Positions 45,433 through 54,446 of a stretch of DNA of 64,000 nt are shown here, one piece after another. The notes beneath the pieces were generated by a model, which saw only the letters and a program-made list of their open reading frames with translations, ran no database searches and had not been told where the DNA came from. A program made the position numbers and the translations under genes. This DNA comes from Streptomyces dengpaensis (GTDB lineage Bacteria; Actinomycetota; Actinomycetes; Streptomycetales; Streptomycetaceae), in contig NZ_CP026652.1 of assembly GCF_002946835.1 (NCBI RefSeq), positions 5,952,001 to 6,016,000 of the forward strand. Reading direction: 5' to 3'. Position 1 is the stretch's first letter; each line of letters begins with the position of its first letter.

Positions 45433-46467
45433 TCAGGGCCTCATCAGGACCTTTCCGACCTTGGGATCACCGGATCCCGCCAACTCGATGGCCTGCGGGA
45501 ACTCGGCCAGCGGCAGCTCATGCGTGACCAGCGGCAACGGGTTCAGCAACCCCGTGCCGAAGACCCGCACCGTGTGCGCCCAGGCCTTGGGCGGCGCCCC
45601 GAACACGGTGTGCACCTCCAGCTGCCGTACGACGAGATCGGTGGGGTCGAGTCCCTCGGCGCCCGGCGCCGGGATCCCCGTGAGGACCAGACGTCCGCCG
45701 CGCCTGAGCAGGGAGGCGGAGGTGCGCGCGGCGGACGCGGACCCCGCGGTCTCGATGACGACATCGATGTCGTCGGGGAGCTTCTCGTCCCGCGTACGGA
45801 AGTCGGTGGCCCCGAAGGCCCTGGACAGCTCCGCCCGGTCCGGGCGCGTACCGACCACCAGCAGTTCGCCCGGAGAACCCGCGGCGAGGAACTGCACGGC
45901 GAACATCCCGAGCGTCCCCGTCCCCACCACCGCGACCCGCTCGCCGGGCCGGGCGTCCGCCTTGAGGGCGGCGGCGGCGATACAGGCGGCGGGCTCCAGC
46001 AGGGCGGCAGCAGTCAAGTCGGCATCGTCCGGCAGGACATGGAGCAGCCGGGCCGGGAGCGTCAGCGTGGCGGCCATCGCGCCCGGCTGGGTGAAGCCGG
46101 TCTCCTCGTACCCCGCCGTGCACAGCGTGGTCTCACCCGCGTGACAGCGGTCGCAGACCTGGCAGTTGCGGAAGCCCTCGCCGACGACCTTGCGCCCGAC
46201 GAGGTTGTGCGGCACTCCCGCGCCGACCCTCTCCACGGTCCCGGACCACTCGTGACCGGGCGTGAGCGGATACCGGACGTACCCGTCGGGCCGGTTGCCC
46301 TGGTACACCTCGCGGTCGCTGCCGCAGATGCCGACGGCGTGGACGCGTATCAGGGCCTCGCCGGCGGACGGCTGCCGGGGCTCGTGGGCGGTCAGCCGGT
46401 GCTCGCCCGGCGCCTCGACGACGACCGCGGTGCTTATGGCGTCGGTGCTCCCCGCGGCGGTGCTCAC
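45433..46467 (-). CDS. Zinc-dependent alcohol/polyol dehydrogenase
   Basis: 344 residues from the GTG of STAAGSTDAIST. MDR fold: AVGICGSDREVYQGNRPDGY (catalytic-zinc Cys), LTPGHEWSGTVERVGAGVPH (His-Glu), structural zinc loop CQVCDRCHAGETTLC, and the cofactor motif VAVVGTGTLGMFAVQFLAAG. Such enzymes oxidise sugar alcohols or sugar-acid derivatives with NAD(P). The start overlaps the dehydratase stop (GTGA, 4 nt). It shares an operon with the dehydratase-like enzyme and probably works in the same oxidative route. Confidence 0.83.
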   Translation of the reverse strand: MSTAAGSTDAISTAVVVEAPGEHRLTAHEPRQPSAGEALIRVHAVGICGSDREVYQGNRPDGYVRYPLTPGHEWSGTVERVGAGVPHNLVGRKVVGEGFRNCQVCDRCHAGETTLCTAGYEETGFTQPGAMAATLTLPARLLHVLPDDADLTAAALLEPAACIAAAALKADARPGERVAVVGTGTLGMFAVQFLAAGSPGELLVVGTRPDRAELSRAFGATDFRTRDEKLPDDIDVVIETAGSASAARTSASLLRRGGRLVLTGIPAPGAEGLDPTDLVVRQLEVHTVFGAPPKAWAHTVRVFGTGLLNPLPLVTHELPLAEFPQAIELAGSGDPKVGKVLMRP

Positions 46468-47621
46468 TGTGTCCCCTTCGGCTTGCGCTGCTCCCAGCCG
46501 TCCGCCCAGAGGTCGAAGCGCGCCTGTTGCTGCGGGAATTCGGCCGCGGCATCGGTGTCCAGCTCGACGCCGAGACCGGGCGCGTCGGACAGGTGGAAGT
46601 AGCCGTCGACCACCTGCGGGGCGCCCTTGACGACCTTCTTGATCTCCGCGTCCGCGAAGTCGTTGAAGTGTTCCAGGATCTTGAAGTTCGGGGTGGTGAA
46701 GCCGACTTGGAGGGAGGCGGCGGTGAGGACGGGCCCGCCGACGTTGTGCGGCGCGACGAGTACGTAGTGGGTCTCGGCGGTGGCGGCCAGCTTCCTGGTC
46801 TCCCAAATTCCCCCGATATGACCGACATCGGGCTGGATGATGTCGGCGGCCTGGCTCTCGAAGAGCTCCCGGAACTCGATCCGGTCGTGGATGCGCTCAC
46901 CGGTGGCGACCGGGATGTCGACCTTGGCCGCGACCTTTTCCAGGGCCTTGAGATTCTCCGGCGGAACCGGCTCCTCCAGCCAGGCGGGCTTGAAGGGCGC
47001 GAGCTCGCGGGCGAGCCGGACGGCGGTGGCGGGGGAGAAGCGCCCGTGCATCTCCAGCATCAGCTCTGCATCGGGCCCGATCGCATCCCGTACGGCCTCG
47101 ATGAGGGAGACGGAGTAGAGCGTGGCATCGTTGTCGAGCTCGAAGTGCCCGGTGCCGAAGGGGTCGATCTTGAGGGCCTTGTACCCCCGCGCGACGACCT
47201 CCTGGGCGGCCTTGTGATAAGCCTCCGGGGTCCGCTCCGTGGTGTACCACCCATTGGCGTACGCCTTGACCTTGTCGGTGACCTTGCCGCCGAGCAGCTG
47301 CCAGACGGGGACGCCGAGCGCCTTCCCCTTGATGTCCCAGCACGCCATTTCGATGACGGCGATCCCCGACATGACGATCTCGCCGGCCCGCCCGTAGTCG
47401 CCGTACTTCATCCGGCGTACGAGGTCTTCCGTGGCGAACGGGTCGGAGCCGAGAATGTGGTTGGCCTCCGCCTCCCGCAAATAGCCGATCAGCGCGTCGG
47501 TGCGACCCAGCATCCGGGTCTCGCCGACTCCACTGATGCCCTCGTCGGTGTGCACCTGGACATACGTCAGGTTCCGCCAAGGCGTCCCGACCACGTGTGT
47601 GCTGATTCCGGTGATGCGCAC
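46464..47621 (-). CDS. Enolase-superfamily sugar acid dehydratase (galactonate dehydratase-like)
   Basis: 385 residues from the GTG at 47621, after AAGGGG. Mandelate-racemase fold with ISGVGETRMLGR, base lysine in KALKIDPFGTGHF, metal ligands Glu in LMLEMHGRFSP, WLEEPVPPENL and ATGERIHDR, PDVGHIGGIWETRKL and base His in VLVAPHNVGGPV. The EMHGRFSP and GERIHDR patterns are like those of D-galactonate and related acid dehydratases; the exact sugar acid cannot be fixed from sequence. Gene order (lactonase, beta-galactosidase, ADH, monosaccharide importer) favours a galactonate-type oxidative pathway. It is the first gene of the ADH operon under a strong promoter with IclR operators. Confidence 0.82.
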   Translation of the reverse strand: MRITGISTHVVGTPWRNLTYVQVHTDEGISGVGETRMLGRTDALIGYLREAEANHILGSDPFATEDLVRRMKYGDYGRAGEIVMSGIAVIEMACWDIKGKALGVPVWQLLGGKVTDKVKAYANGWYTTERTPEAYHKAAQEVVARGYKALKIDPFGTGHFELDNDATLYSVSLIEAVRDAIGPDAELMLEMHGRFSPATAVRLARELAPFKPAWLEEPVPPENLKALEKVAAKVDIPVATGERIHDRIEFRELFESQAADIIQPDVGHIGGIWETRKLAATAETHYVLVAPHNVGGPVLTAASLQVGFTTPNFKILEHFNDFADAEIKKVVKGAPQVVDGYFHLSDAPGLGVELDTDAAAEFPQQQARFDLWADGWEQRKPKGTQ

Positions 47622-47650
47622 GGCAGTTGCCCCTTGTGCTCTTCGACCTT

Positions 47651-47717
47651 GTTCGAAATTTCGTCACACGTTCGAAATGTTGGCGTGACAGTAGGGACGC
47701 GGCCCCAGGGGTGTCAA
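47651..47717 (-). promoter_or_regulatory. Promoter and double IclR operator of the dehydratase operon
   Basis: On the minus strand TTGACA (47717-47712) and TACTGT (47693-47688) with an 18-bp spacer. Downstream, overlapping the expected start, are GTTCGAAATTTCG (47651-47663) and TTCGAAATGTT (47671-47681), flanked by GTCAC/GTGAC arms. This is a classical repressor-roadblock layout. Confidence 0.72.
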
Positions 47718-47886
47718 TGGGTCGAACGCATAACGGTTTCGACGCGATGGGTGGGGGCGGCTCGGGGGTGAGGGGGAGATTGACGGGGATGTCTCAACTC
47801 GGCACGCCGGAACGCGCGGTTCCCTACACAATTTTCACAGCGGCGCCTATCAACGTTACCTGTGAGGAACTTAGTCTTCCGGCGTC

Positions 47887-48648
47887 ATGGACTACTGCCA
47901 CCCGTGCCGAAGGCACCTCAACGGCGCCCTTGCCTGCCCGGGGTGCGGCACACCAGCCGAAGAACTCCGCGCGCATGCGGAGGAGACCGACGTACGCCCG
48001 CAAACGGGCGCGGACGCGGACGACGCGTCGTACGAGGACGACGACGCGGACGAGCGACCCGGACGGGCCGCCCGGCGGCGGAACCGGGGCCGCGTGCGCG
48101 TTGCCGAGGGTCCCGACGACCTGGAGGCCGACGAGGCCGGCCCGGGCGTCGCGAGCAGACGTGACCGCAAGGCCGCCGCGCACCGCCGTCGCCGCCGTCG
48201 GACCCTGTTCATCGCCACGGGCTTCGTCCTGGCGGCGGGCGGGCTGAGCCTCGCCGAACTCGGCATAGACGGGCCGGGGTTGCTCCCGAAGCCGGCGGCG
48301 GCCGAGGGCGACTCGGCCAGCTCGGCCTCCCCGGAAGCCGACGAGACGGCGACGCCGTCGGGCAGCGCGTCGGGATCCGGCGGCGCCTCGGCCTCCGCGT
48401 CCCCCGACGCGTCCGAGTCCGCCTCTCCCTCGGCCTCCCCCTCGGCGTCGCCCTCCGAGAAGGACGACGAGAAGTCCAAGGACGAGCAGTCGGCCACCGC
48501 GGGAACGCCTCCCCGCAGCGCACCCTCGACCCCCGCCGCCCCACCGCCCCCCGAGACGTCCGCCCCTCCCGCCACCACGCCCACCGCTCCGCCGCCGGAT
48601 CCGACGCCTTCGGAGACGTGCGACCGCTTCTTGTGGTGGTGCACGTAG
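47887..48648 (+). CDS. SCO2400-like membrane-anchored zinc-ribbon protein
   Basis: 253 residues. N-terminal Cys pairs (MDYCHPCRRHLNGALACPGC) form a zinc ribbon. A 60-residue acidic/basic region with DDASYEDDDADERPGRAARR follows, then RRDRKAAAHRRRRRRTLFIA and a single membrane helix, and finally an extracytoplasmic Ser/Ala/Pro tail of about 130 residues ending CDRFLWWCT. The layout is that of the SCO2400 family, restricted to streptomycetes and of unknown function. A cytoplasmic zinc ribbon and a disordered cell-wall-spanning tail are seen directly. No good ribosome site precedes the ATG; GAGGAA lies 17 nt upstream. Confidence 0.7.
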   Translation: MDYCHPCRRHLNGALACPGCGTPAEELRAHAEETDVRPQTGADADDASYEDDDADERPGRAARRRNRGRVRVAEGPDDLEADEAGPGVASRRDRKAAAHRRRRRRTLFIATGFVLAAGGLSLAELGIDGPGLLPKPAAAEGDSASSASPEADETATPSGSASGSGGASASASPDASESASPSASPSASPSEKDDEKSKDEQSATAGTPPRSAPSTPAAPPPPETSAPPATTPTAPPPDPTPSETCDRFLWWCT

Positions 48649-48684
48649 AGGGTTTTCGCCCCCTCCGCGTCAGCGCGACAGGCG

Positions 48685-48795
48685 CGTGAGGTGTACCGCG
48701 AGGTGCCACCCAAGGTCGAGTACTCCCTGACAGAGCACGGCGTCTCGCTCAACGCCGCCCTGGCACCCTTGAGCACATGGGGAACCGAACATGCG
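48685..48795 (+). pseudogene. Fragment of an HxlR-family regulator (C-terminal wing)
   Basis: In the plus frame AREVYREVPPKVEYSLTEHG and VSLNAALAPLSTWGTEHA match the wing and last helix of HxlR-type winged-helix regulators (usually R-EVPPRVEYSLT-G-SL-P-L--L--WG). The DNA-recognition part upstream is missing, so this is a relic about 35 codons long. Confidence 0.6.
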
Positions 48796-48821
48796 GCGGA
48801 TCGGAGCCGAAAAGGTCTCCG

Positions 48822-49721
48822 TCAACGATGCCGCGACAGTTCGGCGATAAGAGAGCTCCAAACCGGGGTCACCGCGACCACCACCCCCCGCTCCGCCGCA
48901 GGCGACACCGCCGCCGAGACGCGGACCGCGGCGGCCCGGGCGACGCGCCCCGCGCGGGACGCGGAGGCCAGCAGCAGCGGCTGGAGCTGTTCGAGGCCGG
49001 CCACGAACAGCTCCTCCGTCGCGATGAGCAGCGGCCGGGCCGCCTTCATCGCGGCGGCCCCCGCCTCCGTGAGATCGGCGAGCGGCGGAAGCCCGGCCCG
49101 CACGACCCCCGCCCCGGCGGCAGTCGCCCGCTCCGCCAGGGCGGCCTGGAGCGGCAGCAGCGGAGCCAGCGCGGCGGTCAACGCATCGGCGATACGCCGC
49201 AGTTCGGGTGACCCGTCGCGCAGGACGTCCGCGGCGGCCCGTATCACCGGAGTCAGCGCAAGGAGCGCCCCCGCCGCGGCCCCCGCCGCCGCGGGCAGCA
49301 GGGGCGAGCCCGCCTCCACCAGCTCGCCGAGCGCGACGGCGGCCTCCTCCACGGCGGGTGCCACGGCGTCGAGGATGGGCAGCAGGCTGTCGCCGAGCGC
49401 GGCGAGCAGCGCCTGCGTGGGTTCGCTCACGGGATGCACCGCGAGCGGCGCCCCGCTGGTGCCGAGCCGGGTCAGCGTGTCCACGATCCGGTAGAACGCC
49501 TCCTGCGCCTGCGGCGACGCGCTCGCCTCGGCCAGCTCGGCCGTCGTCTCACGCAGGACGCGCAGCGCCTCGGCTCCCGACCCGTCCCGGGGATCGAAGG
49601 TGTTGATGGCGATTCTGGTGATGTTCCCGGCCGTGTCGAGGAGTTGGCCGGTGATGTCGGTCGTGTTGCGCGCCATGCGCAGCACGTCCTCCCTGCTGGG
49701 GAGCGACGGAATCGGGGACAT
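48822..49721 (-). CDS. Hypothetical Ala/Leu-rich protein
   Basis: 299 residues from the ATG of MSPIPSLPSREDVLRMARNT, preceded by GGAGGGCCC. Very Ala/Leu-rich and helical throughout, with repeated hydrophobic runs (LLPAAAGAAAGALLALTPVI, LTAALAPLLPLQAALAERAT) and few charged residues. These could be amphipathic or coiled bundles, but no transmembrane topology is certain. I do not recognise the family. It diverges from the M14 carboxypeptidase gene, with 237 nt between that show no clear operator. Confidence 0.6.
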   Translation of the reverse strand: MSPIPSLPSREDVLRMARNTTDITGQLLDTAGNITRIAINTFDPRDGSGAEALRVLRETTAELAEASASPQAQEAFYRIVDTLTRLGTSGAPLAVHPVSEPTQALLAALGDSLLPILDAVAPAVEEAAVALGELVEAGSPLLPAAAGAAAGALLALTPVIRAAADVLRDGSPELRRIADALTAALAPLLPLQAALAERATAAGAGVVRAGLPPLADLTEAGAAAMKAARPLLIATEELFVAGLEQLQPLLLASASRAGRVARAAAVRVSAAVSPAAERGVVVAVTPVWSSLIAELSRHR

Positions 49722-49958
49722 GGGCCCTCCTCGCCTCGCGCGTCGCCGCCGGGACCTGTCCGGCGGGACAGCCCGGAGCAAGGCCGGGTGTCGCACCCAG
49801 CATGCCCGCTCCGGGCCCTCGGGGATGCGCCGTCCGGGGCATCCACGGGCTATCCATGACGTCTGTCGTGACGGCAACGCCCTCTTGTTGCGGGAGAGTC
49901 GAACAGGTACACCTCGCCGTACCGATCTCAGGAACCGCTTGCCCCGGAGGTACGACGC

Positions 49959-52547
49959 GTGCGCTCACCGAAGCTCCTCCAGCATCTCCAGCCTCTCCCG
50001 AGACCCGTCCTGATCGCCATCGTCGCCGCCACCGCCGGCGGCTCACTCCTGTTCGCCCCGCACACCGCCACCGCGGACCGCGAACGACCACCGGTCCGTG
50101 AGCGATCCACCGACGCGGACAGCGCCGCCAACGCCCCCGCGAGCGCCGCCCGCAACGCCCTCACGGCCCCGGTCACGGACCTCGCCGACGCCGATGACGG
50201 CAGTACAGACACAGACAAAGGCACCGGCGGCTACCCCCGCGAACAGGTCCTCACCCCCGACCCGGAGAACCCCGCCGACAAGTCCATCAAGCTCGGCCTC
50301 ACCCCGTACCACGCCATCGCCCCGAAGCTGAACGCCCTCCAACAGCTGGGCGACCGGGTGAGCGTGGAGATCGCGGGGCGTTCCGCAGGCGGTCACCGGC
50401 TGTACCTCGTCACCGTCACCGCCCCGGAGACCGCCCGCCAGGCCCGGGCCCAGGACCGTATGCGCGAACTCATCGAGAACGCACCGCGGTTGGCCGCGAA
50501 GGACCCCGCCGTCAAAGCGGCCTACAAGACCCCGGTCTTCTTCAACAACAACATCCACGGCAACGAGTGGGAGGGCACGGACGCCGCCCTCGACCTCATC
50601 GAGCGGCTCGCGACGGCCAAGGACAAGAAGACCACCGACCTCCTCGCCCGCAACCGGCTGTACTTCAACATCACCGCGAACCCGGACGGCCGTATCGCGG
50701 GCACCCGCGCCAACGCCAACGGCTTCGACATGAACCGCGACTTCGTCACCGCCTCGCAGCCCGAGGTGCGCGCGATGCGCGAGATCGAGATCGACAAGCA
50801 GCCGGCCGTCATGCTCGACCTGCACGGCTACGTCAACGGCACCCTCATCGAGCCGACGACCCCGCCGCACGGCGAGAACTACGAGTACGACCTCTTCCTC
50901 AAGAACACCTACGCCAACGCCCTCGGCATGGAGGCCGCCGTCAACGGCCTCGGCTACACGCCGGCGAAGGACGGCGTCGAACCCGCCCAGATCCCCTTCC
51001 GGGACCAGCAGGAGGGCTGGGACGACTGGCCGCCGATCTTCACGCCCCAGTACGCGGCGTTCCACGGCACGGTCGCCGCGCACACCGTCGAAATCCCGCT
51101 GACGGTGAACAACTCGGCCTACGACAGCCTGCCCGTCGCGGAACTCAGGCGCCGCTCGGCCATCAACGTCGACGTCGCGGGCGCGGCCATGCGCGCGACC
51201 CTCGACTTCGCCCAGTCCCACCGGGCATCCCTCATCGCCGACCAGATCGAGGTCTTCCGGCGCGGCGCGGCGGGCGCCGCCCAGGTGCCGGTCTCCGCCG
51301 AGACGGTCCCCGGCGTCCCCGGCATCGGCCCCGAGGACGTCTACACGACCGCCTTCCCGCGCGCGTACGTCATCCCGGCGGGCGCCTCCCAGCGCTCCGC
51401 CACCGCCGCCGCGCGCCTGGTCGACCACCTCCTCGCCAACGACGTACGCGTCAGCCGCGCGACCGGCGACTTCCGGCTCGCGGGACGGTCGTACGCGAAG
51501 GGCTCGTACGTCGTCGACCTGCGTCAGCCCAAACGCGGCCTGGCGAACGTGCTGCTGGCGGACGGCCGGGACATCAGCGACGAGGTGTCGACGATGTACG
51601 ACATCTCGGGCTGGAGCCTGGGCCGCCTGTGGGGCGCGACGGTCGAGCGCGTACGGGGCGGGGGCCTGTCCGGCGCTCCGCTGCGCGCGGTCGACGAGGC
51701 CGCACACGTCGGATACGTCGCCCCGCGTGGCGACCTCCGCCTGCGGCTCGACACCCCGCAGGAGATCGCGGCTCTCAACTCCCTTCTGAAGCAGGGAGTT
51801 TCGGTACGACAGGACCGCGACGGCAGCGCGCTCGTGCCCGCCTCGGCCCGCGCGAAGGCGGCCGCTGCCGCCCGCGCGTACGACGTCGCCTTCGACGCGA
51901 CGAAGGCCTCCGGAGGGACCGTCCTGCATCGCGTACGCGTCGCCGCCGCCGTCACCTCGGGCGAGCTCTTCGCCCTCCGCGAGATGAACTTCGACGTGGT
52001 CCCTGTGTCGACGGCGATCCTCAACGCGGGCTTCGACTGGTCCACGGCGGACGTGCTGTTCGTGTCGTCGGGGCTGGACCGCTCGGCCCTTACCCCGGCC
52101 GCGCGGACGGCCCTCGACGCCTTCCTGGGCAACCACGGTCTCGTCGGAGGCGGAGCCACGGGCGCCGCGCTCAACACCGCCACCGGACTGCTTGCGGTAC
52201 AGCCGGTGGAGGGCAACGAGGACGCCAACGGCGTGGTGAGCGTGGTCAATTCGGGCGGTCTCGTCACGTCCGGCGCTCCCGACCACAGCTTCGTGTACGC
52301 GCCCGTCTGGTTCACCGATCTCGGGCCCGGCGTCCGCGTCGAGCAGTGGTACGCGACGGGCAATCCGCTCGTCTCCGGCCACTGGCGCCCGCGGAACGAC
52401 GGCACCGGCGGCCCCTCGGCGGCAGCCGGCCAGGCGGCGGTGGTCAGCGGCCCGCACGCGGTGCTGTTCGGCACGGAACCGCTCTTCCGCGACCATCCAA
52501 AGGGGGAGTTCCCGCAGGTGGGGCGGGCGTTGCTGACGGTGTCCTGA
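49959..52547 (+). CDS. Secreted M14-family zinc carboxypeptidase
   Basis: 862 residues from the GTG after CCCCGGAGG. A signal-like segment (RPVLIAIVAATAGGSLLFAP) is followed by an acidic propeptide-like part. The M14 catalytic domain has zinc ligands His200 and Glu203 in NIHGNEWEG and His289 in MLDLHGYVNGTLIEP, with the catalytic Glu378 in AHTVEIPLT. The C-terminal 480 residues are beta-rich (DEVSTMYDISGWSLGRLWGA, TSGELFALREMNFDVVPVST) and unusual in length, giving a protein twice the size of a classical M14 enzyme. It should cleave C-terminal residues from extracellular peptides. A strong hairpin terminator follows. Confidence 0.88.
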   Translation: MRSPKLLQHLQPLPRPVLIAIVAATAGGSLLFAPHTATADRERPPVRERSTDADSAANAPASAARNALTAPVTDLADADDGSTDTDKGTGGYPREQVLTPDPENPADKSIKLGLTPYHAIAPKLNALQQLGDRVSVEIAGRSAGGHRLYLVTVTAPETARQARAQDRMRELIENAPRLAAKDPAVKAAYKTPVFFNNNIHGNEWEGTDAALDLIERLATAKDKKTTDLLARNRLYFNITANPDGRIAGTRANANGFDMNRDFVTASQPEVRAMREIEIDKQPAVMLDLHGYVNGTLIEPTTPPHGENYEYDLFLKNTYANALGMEAAVNGLGYTPAKDGVEPAQIPFRDQQEGWDDWPPIFTPQYAAFHGTVAAHTVEIPLTVNNSAYDSLPVAELRRRSAINVDVAGAAMRATLDFAQSHRASLIADQIEVFRRGAAGAAQVPVSAETVPGVPGIGPEDVYTTAFPRAYVIPAGASQRSATAAARLVDHLLANDVRVSRATGDFRLAGRSYAKGSYVVDLRQPKRGLANVLLADGRDISDEVSTMYDISGWSLGRLWGATVERVRGGGLSGAPLRAVDEAAHVGYVAPRGDLRLRLDTPQEIAALNSLLKQGVSVRQDRDGSALVPASARAKAAAAARAYDVAFDATKASGGTVLHRVRVAAAVTSGELFALREMNFDVVPVSTAILNAGFDWSTADVLFVSSGLDRSALTPAARTALDAFLGNHGLVGGGATGAALNTATGLLAVQPVEGNEDANGVVSVVNSGGLVTSGAPDHSFVYAPVWFTDLGPGVRVEQWYATGNPLVSGHWRPRNDGTGGPSAAAGQAAVVSGPHAVLFGTEPLFRDHPKGEFPQVGRALLTVS

Positions 52548-52564
52548 TCCCGGGCGCAACGGCG

Positions 52565-52593
52565 GAGGCCGCACCCCACGTCCTAGGGTGCGG
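52565..52593 (+). terminator. Terminator of the M14 gene
   Basis: Perfect 10-bp stem GGCCGCACCC / GGGTGCGGCC with a 9-nt loop, 18 nt after the stop. Confidence 0.8.
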
Positions 52594-52689
52594 CCCCTGC
52601 CGTATGCAACGAGTGCCGTCAGCAAAGTGTCACGGCAGCCATCGCAGGCGTCCGTACCCGTGCGCGTCCTGCACGCTCCCAGCGCCAGC

Positions 52690-52729
52690 GACTCGGCGGT
52701 CCCCGTGCCAGCCGGTGGACCGCCGAGTC
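52690..52729 (-). terminator. Terminator of the MDR oxidoreductase gene
   Basis: Perfect 13-bp stem GACTCGGCGGTCC / GGACCGCCGAGTC with a 14-nt loop, 10 nt beyond the stop at 52740. Confidence 0.82.
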
Positions 52730-52739
52730 GTGATCGGTG

Positions 52740-53762
52740 TCAGAGCTTGACGATCATCTTCCCGATGTTGTCGCCGCGCAGGACCCCGAAGAACGCCTCC
52801 AGGTTGTTCTCGATGCCCTCGACGACCGTCTCGCGGTACTTGAGCTCGCCCGAGCGGACCCAGGGGCCGACCTCCTGGACGAACTGCGGCTGCAGGTCGT
52901 AGTGGTCGCTGACGAGGAAGCCCTCGATGCGGCCGCGGGTCTGGATGAGGCGGGCCAGGTTCCTCGGGCCGGGGGTCGGCTCGGTGTCGTTGTAGACGGA
53001 GATCATGCCGCAGACGGCGATGCGGCCGTCCCGGTTCAGGGAGCCGATGGCGGCCTCCAGGTGTTCGCCGCCGACGTTGTCGAAGTAGACGTCGATGCCG
53101 TCGGGAGCGGCCTTGCCCAGCTGCTCGCGCACCGGCGCGTCCTTGTAGTTGAAGGCGGCGTCGAAGCCGTACTCCTCGACGAGCAGCTTGACCTTCTCGT
53201 CGGACCCGGCGGAGCCGATGACGCGCGAGGCGCCCTTGAGTTTGGCGATCTGGCCGACCTGGCTGCCGACGGCGCCGGCGGCACCCGACACGAAGACGGA
53301 GTCGCCCTCCTTGAAGGAGGCGGTGCGCAGGAGACCGGCGTAGGCGGTGAGGCCGGTCATGCCGAGGACGCCGAGGTACGTCGACAGGGGCGCGGCCTCG
53401 GGGTCGACCTTCACGGCGTGCTGGGCGTCCAGGACGGCGTACTCGCGCCAGCCGAAGAAGTGCAGGAGGTGGTCGCCGACCTCGATCCCCTCGGCGTTCG
53501 AGGCGACGACCTCGCCGACCGCGCCGCCCTGCATGACCTTGCCCAGCTCGTAGGGGGCGGCGTACGACTTGGCGGCGCTCATGCGGCCGCGCATGTACGG
53601 GTCGACGGACACGTACTCGTTCCGCACGAGGACCTGGCCCTCCCCGGGCTGCCGGACCTCGGCCTCGACGAGGGCGAAGTCCTCCGGCTTGGGCCAGCCG
53701 ACCGGGCGGCTGACCAGGTGCCATTCGCGGCTGACGGCGGGAAGCTGGGGAGTGTCGGACAT
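52740..53762 (-). CDS. NADP-dependent MDR oxidoreductase (LTB4 12-hydroxydehydrogenase-like)
   Basis: 340 residues. Zinc-free MDR family: SREWHLVSRPVGWPKPEDFA, VRNEYVSVDPYMRGRMSAAK, GVLGMTGLTAYAGLLRTASF, VFVSGAAGAVGSQVGQIAKL (NADP motif AxxGxxG), YFDNVGGEHLEAAIGSLNRD and GRIEGFLVSDHYDLQPQFVQ. These enzymes reduce alpha,beta-enals and enones. It is divergent from a MarR regulator, 100 nt apart, with a TTCAG-TAC-CTGAA dyad between, so redox or electrophile control is likely. The gene is monocistronic with its own terminator. Confidence 0.88.
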   Translation of the reverse strand: MSDTPQLPAVSREWHLVSRPVGWPKPEDFALVEAEVRQPGEGQVLVRNEYVSVDPYMRGRMSAAKSYAAPYELGKVMQGGAVGEVVASNAEGIEVGDHLLHFFGWREYAVLDAQHAVKVDPEAAPLSTYLGVLGMTGLTAYAGLLRTASFKEGDSVFVSGAAGAVGSQVGQIAKLKGASRVIGSAGSDEKVKLLVEEYGFDAAFNYKDAPVREQLGKAAPDGIDVYFDNVGGEHLEAAIGSLNRDGRIAVCGMISVYNDTEPTPGPRNLARLIQTRGRIEGFLVSDHYDLQPQFVQEVGPWVRSGELKYRETVVEGIENNLEAFFGVLRGDNIGKMIVKL

Positions 53763-53794
53763 GGCGGGCGCCTTTCCTTCGCTACGGGTAATAC

Positions 53795-53807
53795 TTCAGT
53801 ACCTGAA
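53795..53807. promoter_or_regulatory. Dyad between the MDR reductase and marR-type gene
   Basis: TTCAG-TAC-CTGAA is a perfect 5-bp inverted repeat in the divergent 100-bp region; a second half-site ATTTCAGG occurs near 53828. A candidate MarR operator. Confidence 0.5.
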
Positions 53808-53862
53808 ACAACCATGCTCTCGAATATTTCAGGATGTCAAGTAACGCGCTAGCCTGGAAGCC

Positions 53863-54297
53863 ATGGCCACCCAGAAGACACCCCGGATCGACCCCCTCAC
53901 CCTGGAGGTCGTCGACCTCATCGGCACGGTCGTGGCCCGCTACCACGAGGAGTACGAGGAGGCGGCGGCGGAACACGCCCTGACCGGCGCCCAGGCGCGC
54001 CTGCTGAGCCTGCTCTCCCTGGAACCGCTGCCGATGCGGCGCCTGGCCCAGAATCTGAAGTGCGAGCCGTCCAACGTCACCGGCATCGTGGACCGCCTGG
54101 AGGCACGCGGCCTGGTGGAACGCCGCCCGGATCCGGCGGACCGCCGCGTCAAGCTCGCCGCGGCCACGCAGCAGGGCCGCCGCGTCGCCCGCAGCCTCCG
54201 CGAGTCCCTGCGCTTCGCGCGCGAACCGCTGGCGGGGCTGTCGGAAGAGGAGCGACTCGCTTTGCGGGGGCTGCTGTTGCGGATGCTCGAGGCGTGA
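53863..54297 (+). CDS. MarR-family transcriptional regulator
   Basis: 144 residues. Winged-helix core LTGAQARLLSLLSLEPLPMR, RLAQNLKCEPSNVTGIVDRL (recognition helix) and the wing VERRPDPADRRVKLAAATQQ, the classic MarR DRR wing. A lone Cys (K-C-E) sits at the recognition helix, which could be redox sensitive, though this is speculative. Diverges from the MDR reductase that it probably represses. A dispersed repeat follows 4 nt after the stop. Confidence 0.85.
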   Translation: MATQKTPRIDPLTLEVVDLIGTVVARYHEEYEEAAAEHALTGAQARLLSLLSLEPLPMRRLAQNLKCEPSNVTGIVDRLEARGLVERRPDPADRRVKLAAATQQGRRVARSLRESLRFAREPLAGLSEEERLALRGLLLRMLEA

Positions 54298-54300
54298 AAT

Positions 54301-54400
54301 CAGCCCGTCCGGCGTTTCAGGACGAGCGCGAAGCACGATAAACGCGGGTCTGGGGGGCGGAGCCCCCAGGTACGGGACGGGTAGGGGCGGAGGGGCGAAA
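54301..54400 (+). repeat. Dispersed intergenic hairpin repeat, copy 5
   Basis: CAGCCCGTCCGGCGTT, then CAGGACGAGCGC, GCGGGTCTGGGGGGCGGAGC, CCCCAGGTACGGGACGGGTA and GGGGCGGAGGGGCG. Same order and orientation as copies at 10718 and 20375; fills the MarR-EI24 gap. Confidence 0.8.
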
Positions 54401-54446
54401 AACCCCTGAGCCCAGCCCAGCGAAGCGCCCCGCTAAAGTTCCCCCC

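Noticed and set aside
47651..47681. SOS (LexA) boxes
   Set aside because: Actinobacterial LexA boxes read GAAC-N4-GTTC; here the half-sites are in the opposite order (GTTC...GAAC), and an IclR gene carries the same motif.
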